Source: Bacteroidales bacterium (GTDB lineage Bacteria; Bacteroidota; Bacteroidia; Bacteroidales; UBA932). From it: a stretch of DNA of 38,671 nt. The stretch is from contig JABUTT010000126.1 of assembly GCA_021443515.1 (NCBI GenBank), positions 1-38,671 of the forward strand. Reading direction: 5' to 3'. The notes under the pieces are model-generated. The model made no database searches, was not told the DNA's origin, and saw nothing but the letters and a program-made list of their open reading frames with translations. Each line of letters begins with the position of its first letter. Position 1 is the first letter of the stretch. This document shows positions 25,998-34,360 of the stretch, in pieces. A program made the position numbers and the translations under genes.

Positions 25998-26966
25998 TTA
26001 AAGTATAAAATTTGCAAAAGCTATTGCGGCGCACGCCTCAACCACCACCGGAGTACGGAGGGCGAAGCAGGCATCGTGGCGACCCTTACAAGTAAGGGTC
26101 TCGATTTTACCGGATACAAAGTTATAAGTATTTTGGGCTTTGGCAATGGATGAAGTGGGCTTAAATGCAACACGGAACACAATATCGTTGCCGTTTGACA
26201 GTCCGCCGTTCACTCCGCCCGCCCCATTTTTCGCTGTGTGGCCCTCTGCATCCATTATCGGGTCATTATGTTGCGAGCCCTTCATTGAAGAGGCCTTGAA
26301 GCCATCTCCGAATTCGATTCCCCTCACTCCGGGGATAGAGAACACAAGGTGGCTGATTACCGCCTCAACGCTGTCGAAGAAGGGTTCTCCAAGACCTACA
26401 GGCACGCCTCCGACCACACATTCGACTACTCCGCCAAGGCTATCACCCTCTTTTTGCGCTGCGGAAATTGCTGCGTCCCAAGAAGTGCTGTCACTCTGCC
26501 CACCGACTTCCACAAGGCGTGCAGCGTATGAAAAGTCTGCTATTTTCTTTGCCACAACTCCGGCTGCAACAAGAGCAAGAGTCATTCTTCCCGAAAAATG
26601 GCCTCCGCCACGAAGGTCATTGAAGTCCCAGAACTTCCTTGAAGCGGCAAAATCTGCGTGACCGGGGCGAGGGCAATCCCTGAAGGAAGCATAATCTTCA
26701 CTGTGAGCCTCTAAGTTTGCAAAAGTAATTGCCACTGGAGCGCCTGTGGTGTAACCTTCCAACACACCTGAAAGTATTGTTGGGACATCTTCCTCCCTGC
26801 GAGGAGTAGTCCCTTTCACATCAGCCCTGCGACGGTCAAGGTCAGATTTGAAATCTTCAACCGTAAGAGACAGTCCGGCAGGGACTCCGTCAAGAAGTAC
26901 TCCAACCACATCTGCGTGCGATTCGCCGAAGACGCTTACCCTGAATTTGTTGCCGAAAGTGTTCAT
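25998..26966 (-). CDS. aroC: Chorismate synthase
   Basis: AroC converts 5-enolpyruvylshikimate-3-phosphate to chorismate, the last step of the shikimate pathway, with reduced FMN. Conserved parts are VSVFGESHADVVGVLLDG, DLDRRRADVKGTTPRREED, RPGHADF, RGGGHFSGRMT, GLGEPFFDS and KGRHDACFALR. At 322 residues it is shorter than the enteric enzyme of about 360, mainly through a compact middle after RGGGHFSGR and a short C-terminus. The GGGHFSGR variant replaces the GGGRSSARE of enteric AroC. Its ATG overlaps the stop of the aroD/aroA fusion. Confidence 0.95.
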   Translation of the reverse strand: MNTFGNKFRVSVFGESHADVVGVLLDGVPAGLSLTVEDFKSDLDRRRADVKGTTPRREEDVPTILSGVLEGYTTGAPVAITFANLEAHSEDYASFRDCPRPGHADFAASRKFWDFNDLRGGGHFSGRMTLALVAAGVVAKKIADFSYAARLVEVGGQSDSTSWDAAISAAQKEGDSLGGVVECVVGGVPVGLGEPFFDSVEAVISHLVFSIPGVRGIEFGDGFKASSMKGSQHNDPIMDAEGHTAKNGAGGVNGGLSNGNDIVFRVAFKPTSSIAKAQNTYNFVSGKIETLTCKGRHDACFALRTPVVVEACAAIAFANFIL

Positions 26967-28915
26967 TTTCTTATCTTGTTAAAATCCCCAATAAATCCGG
27001 GATAGGATTTTTTCGTACATTCCGTGTCGTCAATCACTACGGGAGAGTCTGTGCAAAGTCCCGCAACTTTCAGTGCCATTGCAATGCGATGATCCTTGTG
27101 GGACGAGAATCTGCCTCCGTGAAGCATCATTCCGTTGAGGCTGCGATAAGCAAGAGAATGTCCCGTAATGGTCATTTCGTCATCTTCAACCTCGACTTCC
27201 ACTCCGAAATTGCGAAGCATTGAGACTATAGCCTCCGCCCTGTCGCTCTCCTTGTGTTCAAGCCTTTTCACACCCTTAAGGTGGCTCTTCCCCGCACAGA
27301 AGGCCGCGAGAACGGATATTATCAGGAAAAGGTCGGGACAGTTGTTGGCATCCACATCGAATGCTGTAAGCGGAGCCCTCTGAACAGTGATTGTGCCTTT
27401 TGAACCGTCCGTCTGGCTCATCGCCGCACCAGCATCCATCAGTATATCCATAATCGAGAGGTCTGCCTGAAGCGAAGATGTATCGACCCCCTCTATCGTG
27501 GCCTTGCCTGCAATTGCGCCTGCAACGAGGAAGTTGGCAGCGGCGCTCCAGTCTCCCTCAAGGTCGATTTTTGCTGACTTATAGCGTTTGTCTCCATATA
27601 TTGAGAACTCTATTTCGGTGCATAAATCCCAGTTACCTTCGCTGTCGATGAAGTCCTGACCACCGGAAAGTTCATTCTTGAGTCTGACTCCGAAAGCCTT
27701 CATCACATCGAGAGTTATGAACATATAGGGTATGCTCTTTGGATCTTCCACCACCATGGTCGTATTGCCTTTAAGGAGTGGCAGACTCATCAGAAGTCCC
27801 GAAATGAGTTGGGATGAATGGCGGCCGCTAATAGTCTTATGTCCCGTCTGTGGAGTGCCTGAAAGAGTGATTGGAACTGTTTCCGAATTTGCTTTCACAC
27901 CGAAGCACCCGAGCATTTCCTTAGAGCCCAAGAGTTGGCGCGCTTCGAGCGTTCCGGAGCCGTTAATTGTAACCTCTCCGGAGCAAAGCGTTGGGAGAAG
28001 CCCCATCATAAGTCTTGCGAGAAGCCCGCTTTCAGACACGTTCAGACTCTGTAAGTTAAGGCACCCCGGCTCTGCGGCTATGCCTGTGATTATGAGTTCG
28101 TCGCCAATCTTCTGAACTCTCGCACCGAGAGCCTGAGCAACAGAGAGAGCCGCCTGACAGTCTTCACAAGGGGTGTAGTGGCTAAGTACGCTCGTTCCTT
28201 CCGCAAGAGCGGCTACGACTATCGCCCTCTGGGCAAAAGACTTTGAAGCCGGCATTCTAATCGGCTCGTCAGTGGATATGAATGACGTCGTGTATATGTC
28301 CCCCGCAAGGCTGTTCTGAGGGAGTTGTCCACTAATTGCAGCTTCCTCGTCGATGGCAGCATACGTGAAAGGCGCACCCATCCTCAAGGCATCAACCCTT
28401 GTGGCAGTAGCCTGCTCGCCCGTGCAGAAGGCCACCAATGTCCCCTCGTCAAAGACCTCGTACAACTTTGCAACTTTGTCAAAATCTTCTTGAGAATATC
28501 CCTGCACCGCAATTTTCACTATATCTCCTCCGTGGCGGCGACACCTTTGGGCAACCTCTTTCAACTCCTCGAAAGATGGTGTGCAGTCAAGGTTGTGATA
28601 AGAACGGATAACGCTCGTGCCGTTTTCATGGGCGATATGCTCAATGTCCTTGGACACCGCCTTCGGCATCTCAATTTCAATATCCACATAGTTTGCTCCT
28701 GCAAGTATTGCCCTTTCAAGAAGCGTAAAACTCCTCCTTGCGCTTTCATAGTCATCCACATCTGCCCTGCATGTTGCAATCAGCGGAGTGTCCGAGAGAA
28801 AGACCTCATCGATCTCATCAAGAGAGAGATTCAGCAGGTCGAGACGAATTTCGGCCATCTCGAGTTCTGCAAGCCTTTTCAGGTCTTTCTTTCTATGAAT
28901 CGTGGTGCAAATCAT
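26963..28915 (-). CDS. Fused type I 3-dehydroquinate dehydratase / EPSP synthase (AroD-AroA)
   Basis: One uninterrupted 650-residue frame joins two shikimate enzymes. Residues of about 1-205 are a type I dehydroquinase: AEIRLDLL, LIATCRA, NYVDIE, RSYHNLD (catalytic His) and IVKIAVQ (Schiff-base Lys), ending AISGQLPQNSL. From about 208 an EPSP synthase begins: PASKSFAQRAIVVAAL (phosphate-binding Lys and Arg), SSQLISGLLMSLPLL, GDWSAAANFLVAGAI, NNCPDLFLI (catalytic Asp), LEHKESDRAEAI and SHKDHRIAMAL. Both halves look complete and active. It would carry out steps 3 and 6 of the pathway, while aroB and aroC on either side cover steps 2 and 7; aroE and aroK are not here. It overlaps both neighbours by 4 bases. 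Confidence 0.92.
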   Translation of the reverse strand: MICTTIHRKKDLKRLAELEMAEIRLDLLNLSLDEIDEVFLSDTPLIATCRADVDDYESARRSFTLLERAILAGANYVDIEIEMPKAVSKDIEHIAHENGTSVIRSYHNLDCTPSFEELKEVAQRCRRHGGDIVKIAVQGYSQEDFDKVAKLYEVFDEGTLVAFCTGEQATATRVDALRMGAPFTYAAIDEEAAISGQLPQNSLAGDIYTTSFISTDEPIRMPASKSFAQRAIVVAALAEGTSVLSHYTPCEDCQAALSVAQALGARVQKIGDELIITGIAAEPGCLNLQSLNVSESGLLARLMMGLLPTLCSGEVTINGSGTLEARQLLGSKEMLGCFGVKANSETVPITLSGTPQTGHKTISGRHSSQLISGLLMSLPLLKGNTTMVVEDPKSIPYMFITLDVMKAFGVRLKNELSGGQDFIDSEGNWDLCTEIEFSIYGDKRYKSAKIDLEGDWSAAANFLVAGAIAGKATIEGVDTSSLQADLSIMDILMDAGAAMSQTDGSKGTITVQRAPLTAFDVDANNCPDLFLIISVLAAFCAGKSHLKGVKRLEHKESDRAEAIVSMLRNFGVEVEVEDDEMTITGHSLAYRSLNGMMLHGGRFSSHKDHRIAMALKVAGLCTDSPVVIDDTECTKKSYPGFIGDFNKIRK

Positions 28916-29904
28916 AAGAGTTCGGGTTCTATGAGAACATCAACAACATCGAAAAGGTTGCGTATGGCTATGAAATGTATCTTGCCGCCTTCCATCTTCT
29001 TGTCGTTGCAGATGGCTGCGAGCATATCCGGTTTTGAATATGGGCAATCCACAGGTAGGCCGTAGGAAAGAAGTTTCTTCTTTATTACCTCGACTATTCC
29101 CGGACTTTTGCATATTCCAAGCCTTACGGAAGTCTCCGCAGAGAGCACGAGACCTATTGAAACGGCATTTCCGTGAGAAACAGCCCCGCTTGAGAGTGCC
29201 TCAATGGCGTGGGCGTAGGTATGGCCGAGATTGAGAATACGTCTTAGGTTTTGCTCTGTCTCATCAGCCTCAACTATGTCGAGTTTCGCCCTTGCAGCAG
29301 CAAAAATGGCGGCTTCCGACGGCGAGGCTCCCCTGTTCACATATTTTGCGGTAAGCACGTTGAGATTGCGTATAATCTGCATTTTCACAAGTTCTGCCCA
29401 CCCCTCAGCGGCAACTTCATCGGGAATCGACTCCCAAAGTGCAGGACAGAAGAACACGAACTTCGGCTGACGAATTGCCCCAAGCATATTCTTCAATTCT
29501 CCCACATTCACTCCGCTCTTTCCTCCAACAGCTGCATCCACAGCCCCGAGTACCGTCGTCGGCACATAACCACAGGCAACTCCCCTCTTGTAAATGGCAG
29601 CGGCAAAGCCTACAATATCGGTGGTAATGCCTCCGCCTATTCCCACTACGAGAGCCTTTCTGTCGGCATGCTTTGCAATGAGAAAATTACACACAGCCTC
29701 AACCGTGGTCATCGTCTTGGTCTTTTCAGTCGCTTCAAGAAGGAAAGTCGTGTCCTTATGCTCCTGCACATAGGCTGCGATTATGGGATTTGAATCTGCA
29801 ACCTTGGAGTCAACCACATTGAACACTCCGGAATAACCCCCAAAAAAGGAGGTCAAACCCGTAAAAGAAGCGTCTAAATGAAGGTATGAAGAGTCCAACT
29901 GCAT
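28912..29904 (-). CDS. aroB: 3-dehydroquinate synthase
   Basis: AroB cyclises DAHP to 3-dehydroquinate using NAD and a divalent metal. The NAD site and core are clear: VGIGGGITTDIVGFAAAIYKRG, VPTTVLGAVDAAVGGKSGVN, and metal ligands in EGWAELVKM, LNLGHTYAHAIE and SHGNAVSIG. The track ORF starts at 29958, but the first 18 residues overlap a strong promoter element. I chose the ATG at 29904, giving 330 residues starting MQLDSSYLHL. It is the first gene of the long operon aroB to mutS2 and overlaps the fusion gene by 4 bases. Confidence 0.94.
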   Translation of the reverse strand: MQLDSSYLHLDASFTGLTSFFGGYSGVFNVVDSKVADSNPIIAAYVQEHKDTTFLLEATEKTKTMTTVEAVCNFLIAKHADRKALVVGIGGGITTDIVGFAAAIYKRGVACGYVPTTVLGAVDAAVGGKSGVNVGELKNMLGAIRQPKFVFFCPALWESIPDEVAAEGWAELVKMQIIRNLNVLTAKYVNRGASPSEAAIFAAARAKLDIVEADETEQNLRRILNLGHTYAHAIEALSSGAVSHGNAVSIGLVLSAETSVRLGICKSPGIVEVIKKKLLSYGLPVDCPYSKPDMLAAICNDKKMEGGKIHFIAIRNLFDVVDVLIEPELL

Positions 29905-29923
29905 AGTTTCTGCGTATAATAGG

Positions 29924-29931
29924 CAAAGATA
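29924..29931 (-). promoter_or_regulatory. Promoter -7 element for the aroB operon
   Basis: TATCTTTG on the minus strand is a full match to TAnnTTTG and predicts transcription from about 29919, with a leader of about 15 bases. This placement also decides the aroB start at 29904. The -33 element is not clear. It is arranged head-to-head with the tRNA promoter, 12 bases away. Confidence 0.65.
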
Positions 29932-29943
29932 CAAAATTTTTCG

Positions 29944-29951
29944 TACCTTTG
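29944..29951 (+). promoter_or_regulatory. Promoter -7 element for tRNA-Leu
   Basis: TACCTTTG on the plus strand matches TAnnTTTG and lies about 37 bases before the tRNA. A second partial copy, GACCTTTG at 29971-29978, stands nearer the tRNA within a repeated ACCTTTGCA motif. Confidence 0.6.
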
Positions 29952-29987
29952 CACCCACGCAAAAGTCTCAGACCTTTGCAGCCACAA

Positions 29988-30069
29988 GCCCGGATGGCGG
30001 AATTGGTAGACGCGCTGGTCTCAAACACCAGTATTGAAAGATGTACCGGTTCGATCCCGGTTCCGGGCA
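29988..30069 (+). tRNA. tRNA-Leu (anticodon CAA)
   Basis: The 82-base sequence folds as a class II tRNA. The acceptor GCCCGGA pairs with TCCGGGC and is followed by discriminator A. The anticodon stem CTGGT/ACCAG encloses CTCAAAC, giving anticodon CAA for UUG codons. A long variable arm follows (TATTGAAAGATGTA), then the T arm CCGG-TTCGATC-CCGG. The 3' CCA is not encoded and must be added after transcription. It has its own promoter and terminator and no neighbouring tRNA. Confidence 0.96.
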
Positions 30070-30070
30070 C

Positions 30071-30103
30071 AAAAAGTGCGGATGTCATGTCCGCACTTTT
30101 TTT
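30071..30103. terminator. Bidirectional terminator between tRNA-Leu and the GH3 gene
   Basis: A 12-bp perfect stem (AAAAAGTGCGGA with TCCGCACTTTTT) closes a 7-base loop, with seven T on the plus strand and five on the minus strand. It stands two bases after the tRNA and just after the GH3 stop, so it serves both. Confidence 0.9.
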
Positions 30104-30108
30104 ATACC

Positions 30109-32208
30109 CTATTTCTTTTCGATGGTTACTTTGTGGGCGATGGCGTCCGAAGCGGTGCCGATGTAGAGTGTATAAGTTCCCGGATTTGCCTTCCATGAGT
30201 GAGATTCCACATCCCAAAATGCAAGGTCCGAAGCCTTAACCTTGAGTTCGACGGTAGTCTTGCCACCTTGAGGAATAAAAACCTTTGAGAAAGCCTTGAG
30301 TTCTTTTACAGGGCGTTCCACAGTAGGATTGTCTTCGCCTACATAAAGTTGCACAACCTCCCTGCCGTCACAAGCGCCGATATTCTTAACCTGAAGCTTT
30401 ATCACAATTTCGTCCGCATCGGTAAGTTCCTTTGATGAAAGCGAAGGCTTGCCAAGAGAGAACTTTGTGTAGGAAAGGCCGTGACCGAAAGCATAGAGAG
30501 GCTCTATTGCCTTAGCCTCATACCAACGATAACCTACAAGCACTCCCTCATCATATTCCACATCATAAATTGGAACTGTATGTTCATCCTTATTGCGCTC
30601 TCCAAGTACTGCACAAGACGGAATGTCGCACGCAGCGGGAGAATCACTGAATGATTTTTCGATGGTGAAAGGCAGTTTTCCCGAAGGACAAACCTTACCG
30701 CGTATAATGTCGGCAATGGCTGTCATACCGCTCTGTCCCGGATAGAACCCGAAAATGACGGCAGCGGCAGAGGAAACCCAGTCGGACATATTTATACCCG
30801 AGCCGCTGTTCACGAGAACTATTGTGTTCGCATTGTTTGCGACCACCTTTTTTGCAAACTCATTTTCTTTGCTTGGAAGGTCAAAAGGCCTCTCAATAGA
30901 CTCCCTGTCCATAGTTCCCACTGAAAGAAGAACAGCTGAAGCCGACCTTATTTCTTCAATGGTTGGATTTTCCTTAAACACAGCCTTGTAGCCATAATCG
31001 TTTTCAATGGCCTCGCGAAGACTTACATTGCTGTAGCCCTTCACGTCTCCTGATCCCTTGCCTCGAGGAAGTTCATCGATAAATCTTCCACACACAAGAA
31101 GTTTGCCCGAGGAAATTGATGTGGGTTTAAGTGGAAGTATGCCGTTGTTTTTAAGCAGTACAGTGCCCTCGGCTGCCACGGAATATGACCTTGCGGCATG
31201 CTCTGGGAACTTTGCCTGAAGGCTCTTGTCCCAGGCATCACGGTCGTAAAGATTGAAAGCAATACAGGTGGCAATCAAAGGACGGATCATATTCTCGATG
31301 TCCTTTTCGGTGATTTCACCCTGCTTCATCCATTGAGAAAGAGTTCCGCGAGTGATAGTGTCGTCTCCTCCCGGCATCTCGATATTCTGACCGCTGAGAA
31401 TGACTTTTTTATAGTTGTAAACCGAACGCCAGTCAGTCATGACACCTCCCCTGAAACCGAGTTCCTTACGAAGAAGACCGTTAATCACATAGTCGCTCTG
31501 ACCGCACCATTCGCCGTTCACAAGGTTGTAGGAAGTCATAACGAAGGCTAGTCCCGCATCGACTCCCGCCTTGAAAACCGGAAGATATATCTCGTGAAGC
31601 GTACGCTCGTCAACAATCACATTGCAGTTGCGGCGCTGATATTCGATATTGTTGCAGAGAAAGTGTTTCATACAGGCTGCCGTACCAGTAGTCTGCATAC
31701 CCTTGACATAGTTTGCGGCAATCTGACCGGCAAGGTAAGGGTCCTCACCCATATATTCGAAATTTCTGCCGCACTGTGAATCGCGATAGATGTTCACACC
31801 CGGACCGAGAAGCACACGGATATTTCCCGCATTACATTCCTCTCCCACATCTTTACCATAGTTCCACGCAAGAATGGGATTGAATGTCGCAGCAAGCATC
31901 ACGGGACAAGGGAAGGCGGTGGTGCGAGGCAATTGGCGAACAGTTGTGGTGTCTGCAAGTTTATTGTTGATACGCACTCCCTGTGTAGCGTCACTCAGGT
32001 ATATCGCGTTTATGCCCTTCTCGGGAATTCCCGGAAAGTAAAAACTCGAATAACCTCTTGTCATCTTGATTTTTTCCTCAAGTGTGAGGGTTGCAATAAT
32101 CTCATCAGCCTTGGAATATGCCTCATCCCAACTCATTACCATCTGGGCAGAAGCCCTGAAGCCAAGAAGAGATCCTAAAAAAGAGAGTAGAAGAGCAGTT
32201 TTTTTCAT
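30109..32208 (-). CDS. Exported glycoside hydrolase family 3 (beta-glucosidase-like)
   Basis: The 699-residue protein has a signal peptide (to about residue 22) and the two-domain GH3 core plus a C-terminal fibronectin-III-like domain. The N-terminal barrel contains CMKHFLCN (substrate-binding Lys/His) and GGVMTDW with nucleophile Asp259. The second domain contains TIVLVNSGSGINMSDW and FGFYPGQSGMTAIADI. GFGHG-like YAFGHGLSYTKFSLG precedes the final domain. It should cleave terminal beta-linked sugars in the periplasm. The unusual SGSGINM in place of the common GxPxxM segment may alter specificity. It lies one base after the S46 peptidase gene and is the last gene of that operon. Confidence 0.92.
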   Translation of the reverse strand: MKKTALLLSFLGSLLGFRASAQMVMSWDEAYSKADEIIATLTLEEKIKMTRGYSSFYFPGIPEKGINAIYLSDATQGVRINNKLADTTTVRQLPRTTAFPCPVMLAATFNPILAWNYGKDVGEECNAGNIRVLLGPGVNIYRDSQCGRNFEYMGEDPYLAGQIAANYVKGMQTTGTAACMKHFLCNNIEYQRRNCNVIVDERTLHEIYLPVFKAGVDAGLAFVMTSYNLVNGEWCGQSDYVINGLLRKELGFRGGVMTDWRSVYNYKKVILSGQNIEMPGGDDTITRGTLSQWMKQGEITEKDIENMIRPLIATCIAFNLYDRDAWDKSLQAKFPEHAARSYSVAAEGTVLLKNNGILPLKPTSISSGKLLVCGRFIDELPRGKGSGDVKGYSNVSLREAIENDYGYKAVFKENPTIEEIRSASAVLLSVGTMDRESIERPFDLPSKENEFAKKVVANNANTIVLVNSGSGINMSDWVSSAAAVIFGFYPGQSGMTAIADIIRGKVCPSGKLPFTIEKSFSDSPAACDIPSCAVLGERNKDEHTVPIYDVEYDEGVLVGYRWYEAKAIEPLYAFGHGLSYTKFSLGKPSLSSKELTDADEIVIKLQVKNIGACDGREVVQLYVGEDNPTVERPVKELKAFSKVFIPQGGKTTVELKVKASDLAFWDVESHSWKANPGTYTLYIGTASDAIAHKVTIEKK

Positions 32209-32209
32209 G

Positions 32210-34357
32210 TTATTTTATTGTGAGTTCTGAACGAATGTATGGAATGTAGTTGTCAATTATCCAAAGCACGTAGCGAATATCCACGCAGACGCACTTGTTG
32301 TAACCTTCTGTGAAATCCACATCTGAAGCCAGTCCTTCAGTGTTTCCATCAAAGGCAAGACCTATGAGTTCGCCTTTTGCGTTCATAACCGGAGAACCCG
32401 AATTGCCACCGGTGATGTCGTTGTCGGTAAGAAAGTTCACTTTCATATCCTTAATCTTCTCAAGTTTGGCCTTCTGTTCATCGGTCAAAGTGAAGTCGAA
32501 TGAATATGGGTCATATTTCTCGAGAATACCCGCCACGGTTGAGAAGTAACTCTTTGAAACGCCATCCGCAGGATTGAGACTGCTCACTCTACCATAAGTT
32601 ATACGCATAGATGAGTTTGCATCAGGATATTGCGGAACACCCTTGTCGCGACGCCATTCATACACAGCGTGGGTGTATTGTTTGCCGAGAGCCGAAACGG
32701 TATTCTTGCCCTGAACCTGGGAAATTTTCTGGTTGAAGTTCACCGCTCCAATATCGTTGAAGAACACAACCATAGGATCTGAGACGAGTTCTCCGAGAGT
32801 ATGAAGGGTGTCGGCGGTGAGGAATTCGATGGCGTCTCTGCCTGTGAGGAAACTTTCCTTCCATAGATATTCGGCGAGATCGTCCGCATTCCTTCCACAT
32901 AGATTGTAGAGAGAATCCTGCGCGTGGCCCACCCAAACGGGGTCAATCAAAGAAAAATATGTCCTTATCGAGTTGGTGAACAATTCTTTCTCGAGCCTCA
33001 TGTCGCAGTTTTCATATATCCTCTGGAGATTTGCCAAACTCTTGTTGCCTTTCAAATCAATCTTCTGGTCGAAAGGTACAGCCTTTGCCGCATTGCGTCC
33101 CCTTGGGCGGAAATCTGTTACTATGTTGTTTATGCGATAGACAAAATATGTAGCCTGAGAGCCTCTGAGAAGTGTTTCCCTATAGTAACTGAGTTGCTGG
33201 TCTATCTTTGCAACCTTGGCGTAAGTCTCCCAGAGATCGTTAATCAGAGTCCCCCATTTTTCCTTTCTCTCAGGGTCGGAGTCAATCCATTTCTGGAGCT
33301 CCTTTTCCTCTTCTTTTCTCTGATCAACCACTCCGAAACGACGGATACATTTCTCCTCACCCTCGAAACATTCCTGCATATTGCTGAGAGAGAAGAATCT
33401 CTGCGCATATTTGAGAGCGATTGCAGGATTGCTTTCCATCGCGCTCTTTATGATATTCATCGTGGTCTTGCGAATCTGATTCTCAGTGTGGAGTTTGGTG
33501 TTCGCAAGATAGTCGATTTTCGCACTTGAAGAATATCTCTCGGTTGTGCCCGGATAACCTATGACCATCGAAAATGAGCCCGGCTTGTAACCCTTTGAAG
33601 AAATCGTGAGAGTCCTTGTAGGCTGGAGAGGAATGTTGTCCTCGCTGTATTTTGCAGGTTTTCCGTCAGGGGCGGTATATATTCTGTAAAGAGCAAAATC
33701 TCCCTTGTGTTGAGGCCAGTCCCAGTTGTCGATGTCGCCACCGAAGGCAGAAAGAGAAGTTGGAGGAGCAGCCACGAGTCTGACGTCGCTATACACCACA
33801 TAATATGCCATATAGTATTTCTCGCCGCTCCACATCGAGTAGAACATATTCTCAAGGCCCGGTTTTTTTAAATGTTCTTCAATGTCGCCTACAACACGGC
33901 GCATCCTCATTCCTGTAACTTCTCCCTGGTCCTTGAGATAATCTTTCACATAGTCGGTGATGTCCTCGACGCTTTTAAGAAAGAATATCTGCTTGCCCGG
34001 AATGCTGATTTCCTGAGCCCTGTTCATCGCCCAGAAGCCATCCTTGAGATAATTGTGCTCCTCTGTGCTGAGATTGAAAACATCGGAATAGGCGCAGTGG
34101 TGGTTGGTTATCATCAAGCCTTCCTTTGAAATCATACTGCCCGAGCAGCCGAACTCGAGAGACACCACGGCATCTGTCAGCGAGGCACCCTCGGCATCTG
34201 CGTTATATATCTCATTTGCGGAGAGTTTTAATCCACGAGCCCTCATATTCTTTTCGAGAGCCTTGTCGATGCTCTGAACGAGCCACATTCCCTCGTCAGC
34301 ACGCATAGTCGCAACTGACAAAAGGGTAAATAATGCTATAATTATTGCCTTTTTCAT
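32210..34357 (-). CDS. S46-family dipeptidyl-peptidase (DPP7/DPP11 type)
   Basis: The 715-residue exported serine peptidase removes dipeptides from the N-terminus of peptides in the periplasm. A signal peptide ends near ATMRA (residue 20). The catalytic triad regions are MITNHHCAYSD (His), GGDIDNWDWPQHKGDFALYR (Asp) and TGGNSGSPV (Ser653). The residue 18 positions after the Ser, which in the family is Gly in DPP7 and Arg in the acid-specific DPP11, is Gly here (LAFDG), so a DPP7-like preference for hydrophobic P1 residues is inferred. It sits between the C69 dipeptidase and GH3 genes with gaps of only 1-3 bases. Confidence 0.93.
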   Translation of the reverse strand: MKKAIIIALFTLLSVATMRADEGMWLVQSIDKALEKNMRARGLKLSANEIYNADAEGASLTDAVVSLEFGCSGSMISKEGLMITNHHCAYSDVFNLSTEEHNYLKDGFWAMNRAQEISIPGKQIFFLKSVEDITDYVKDYLKDQGEVTGMRMRRVVGDIEEHLKKPGLENMFYSMWSGEKYYMAYYVVYSDVRLVAAPPTSLSAFGGDIDNWDWPQHKGDFALYRIYTAPDGKPAKYSEDNIPLQPTRTLTISSKGYKPGSFSMVIGYPGTTERYSSSAKIDYLANTKLHTENQIRKTTMNIIKSAMESNPAIALKYAQRFFSLSNMQECFEGEEKCIRRFGVVDQRKEEEKELQKWIDSDPERKEKWGTLINDLWETYAKVAKIDQQLSYYRETLLRGSQATYFVYRINNIVTDFRPRGRNAAKAVPFDQKIDLKGNKSLANLQRIYENCDMRLEKELFTNSIRTYFSLIDPVWVGHAQDSLYNLCGRNADDLAEYLWKESFLTGRDAIEFLTADTLHTLGELVSDPMVVFFNDIGAVNFNQKISQVQGKNTVSALGKQYTHAVYEWRRDKGVPQYPDANSSMRITYGRVSSLNPADGVSKSYFSTVAGILEKYDPYSFDFTLTDEQKAKLEKIKDMKVNFLTDNDITGGNSGSPVMNAKGELIGLAFDGNTEGLASDVDFTEGYNKCVCVDIRYVLWIIDNYIPYIRSELTIK

Positions 34358-34360
34358 AAT

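Noticed and set aside
25998-26966. Truncation of aroC because it is only 322 residues
   Set aside because: N- and C-terminal signature segments are present; the difference is a compact middle and a short tail, and GGGHFSGR variants occur in other bacteria.
28325-29065. 246-residue plus-strand ORF opposite aroD/aroA and aroB
   Set aside because: It crosses two genuine overlapping genes on the other strand and shows no family features.
29905-29958. Upstream start for aroB as given in the ORF track
   Set aside because: The extension contains the TATCTTTG promoter element and adds residues absent from the family.
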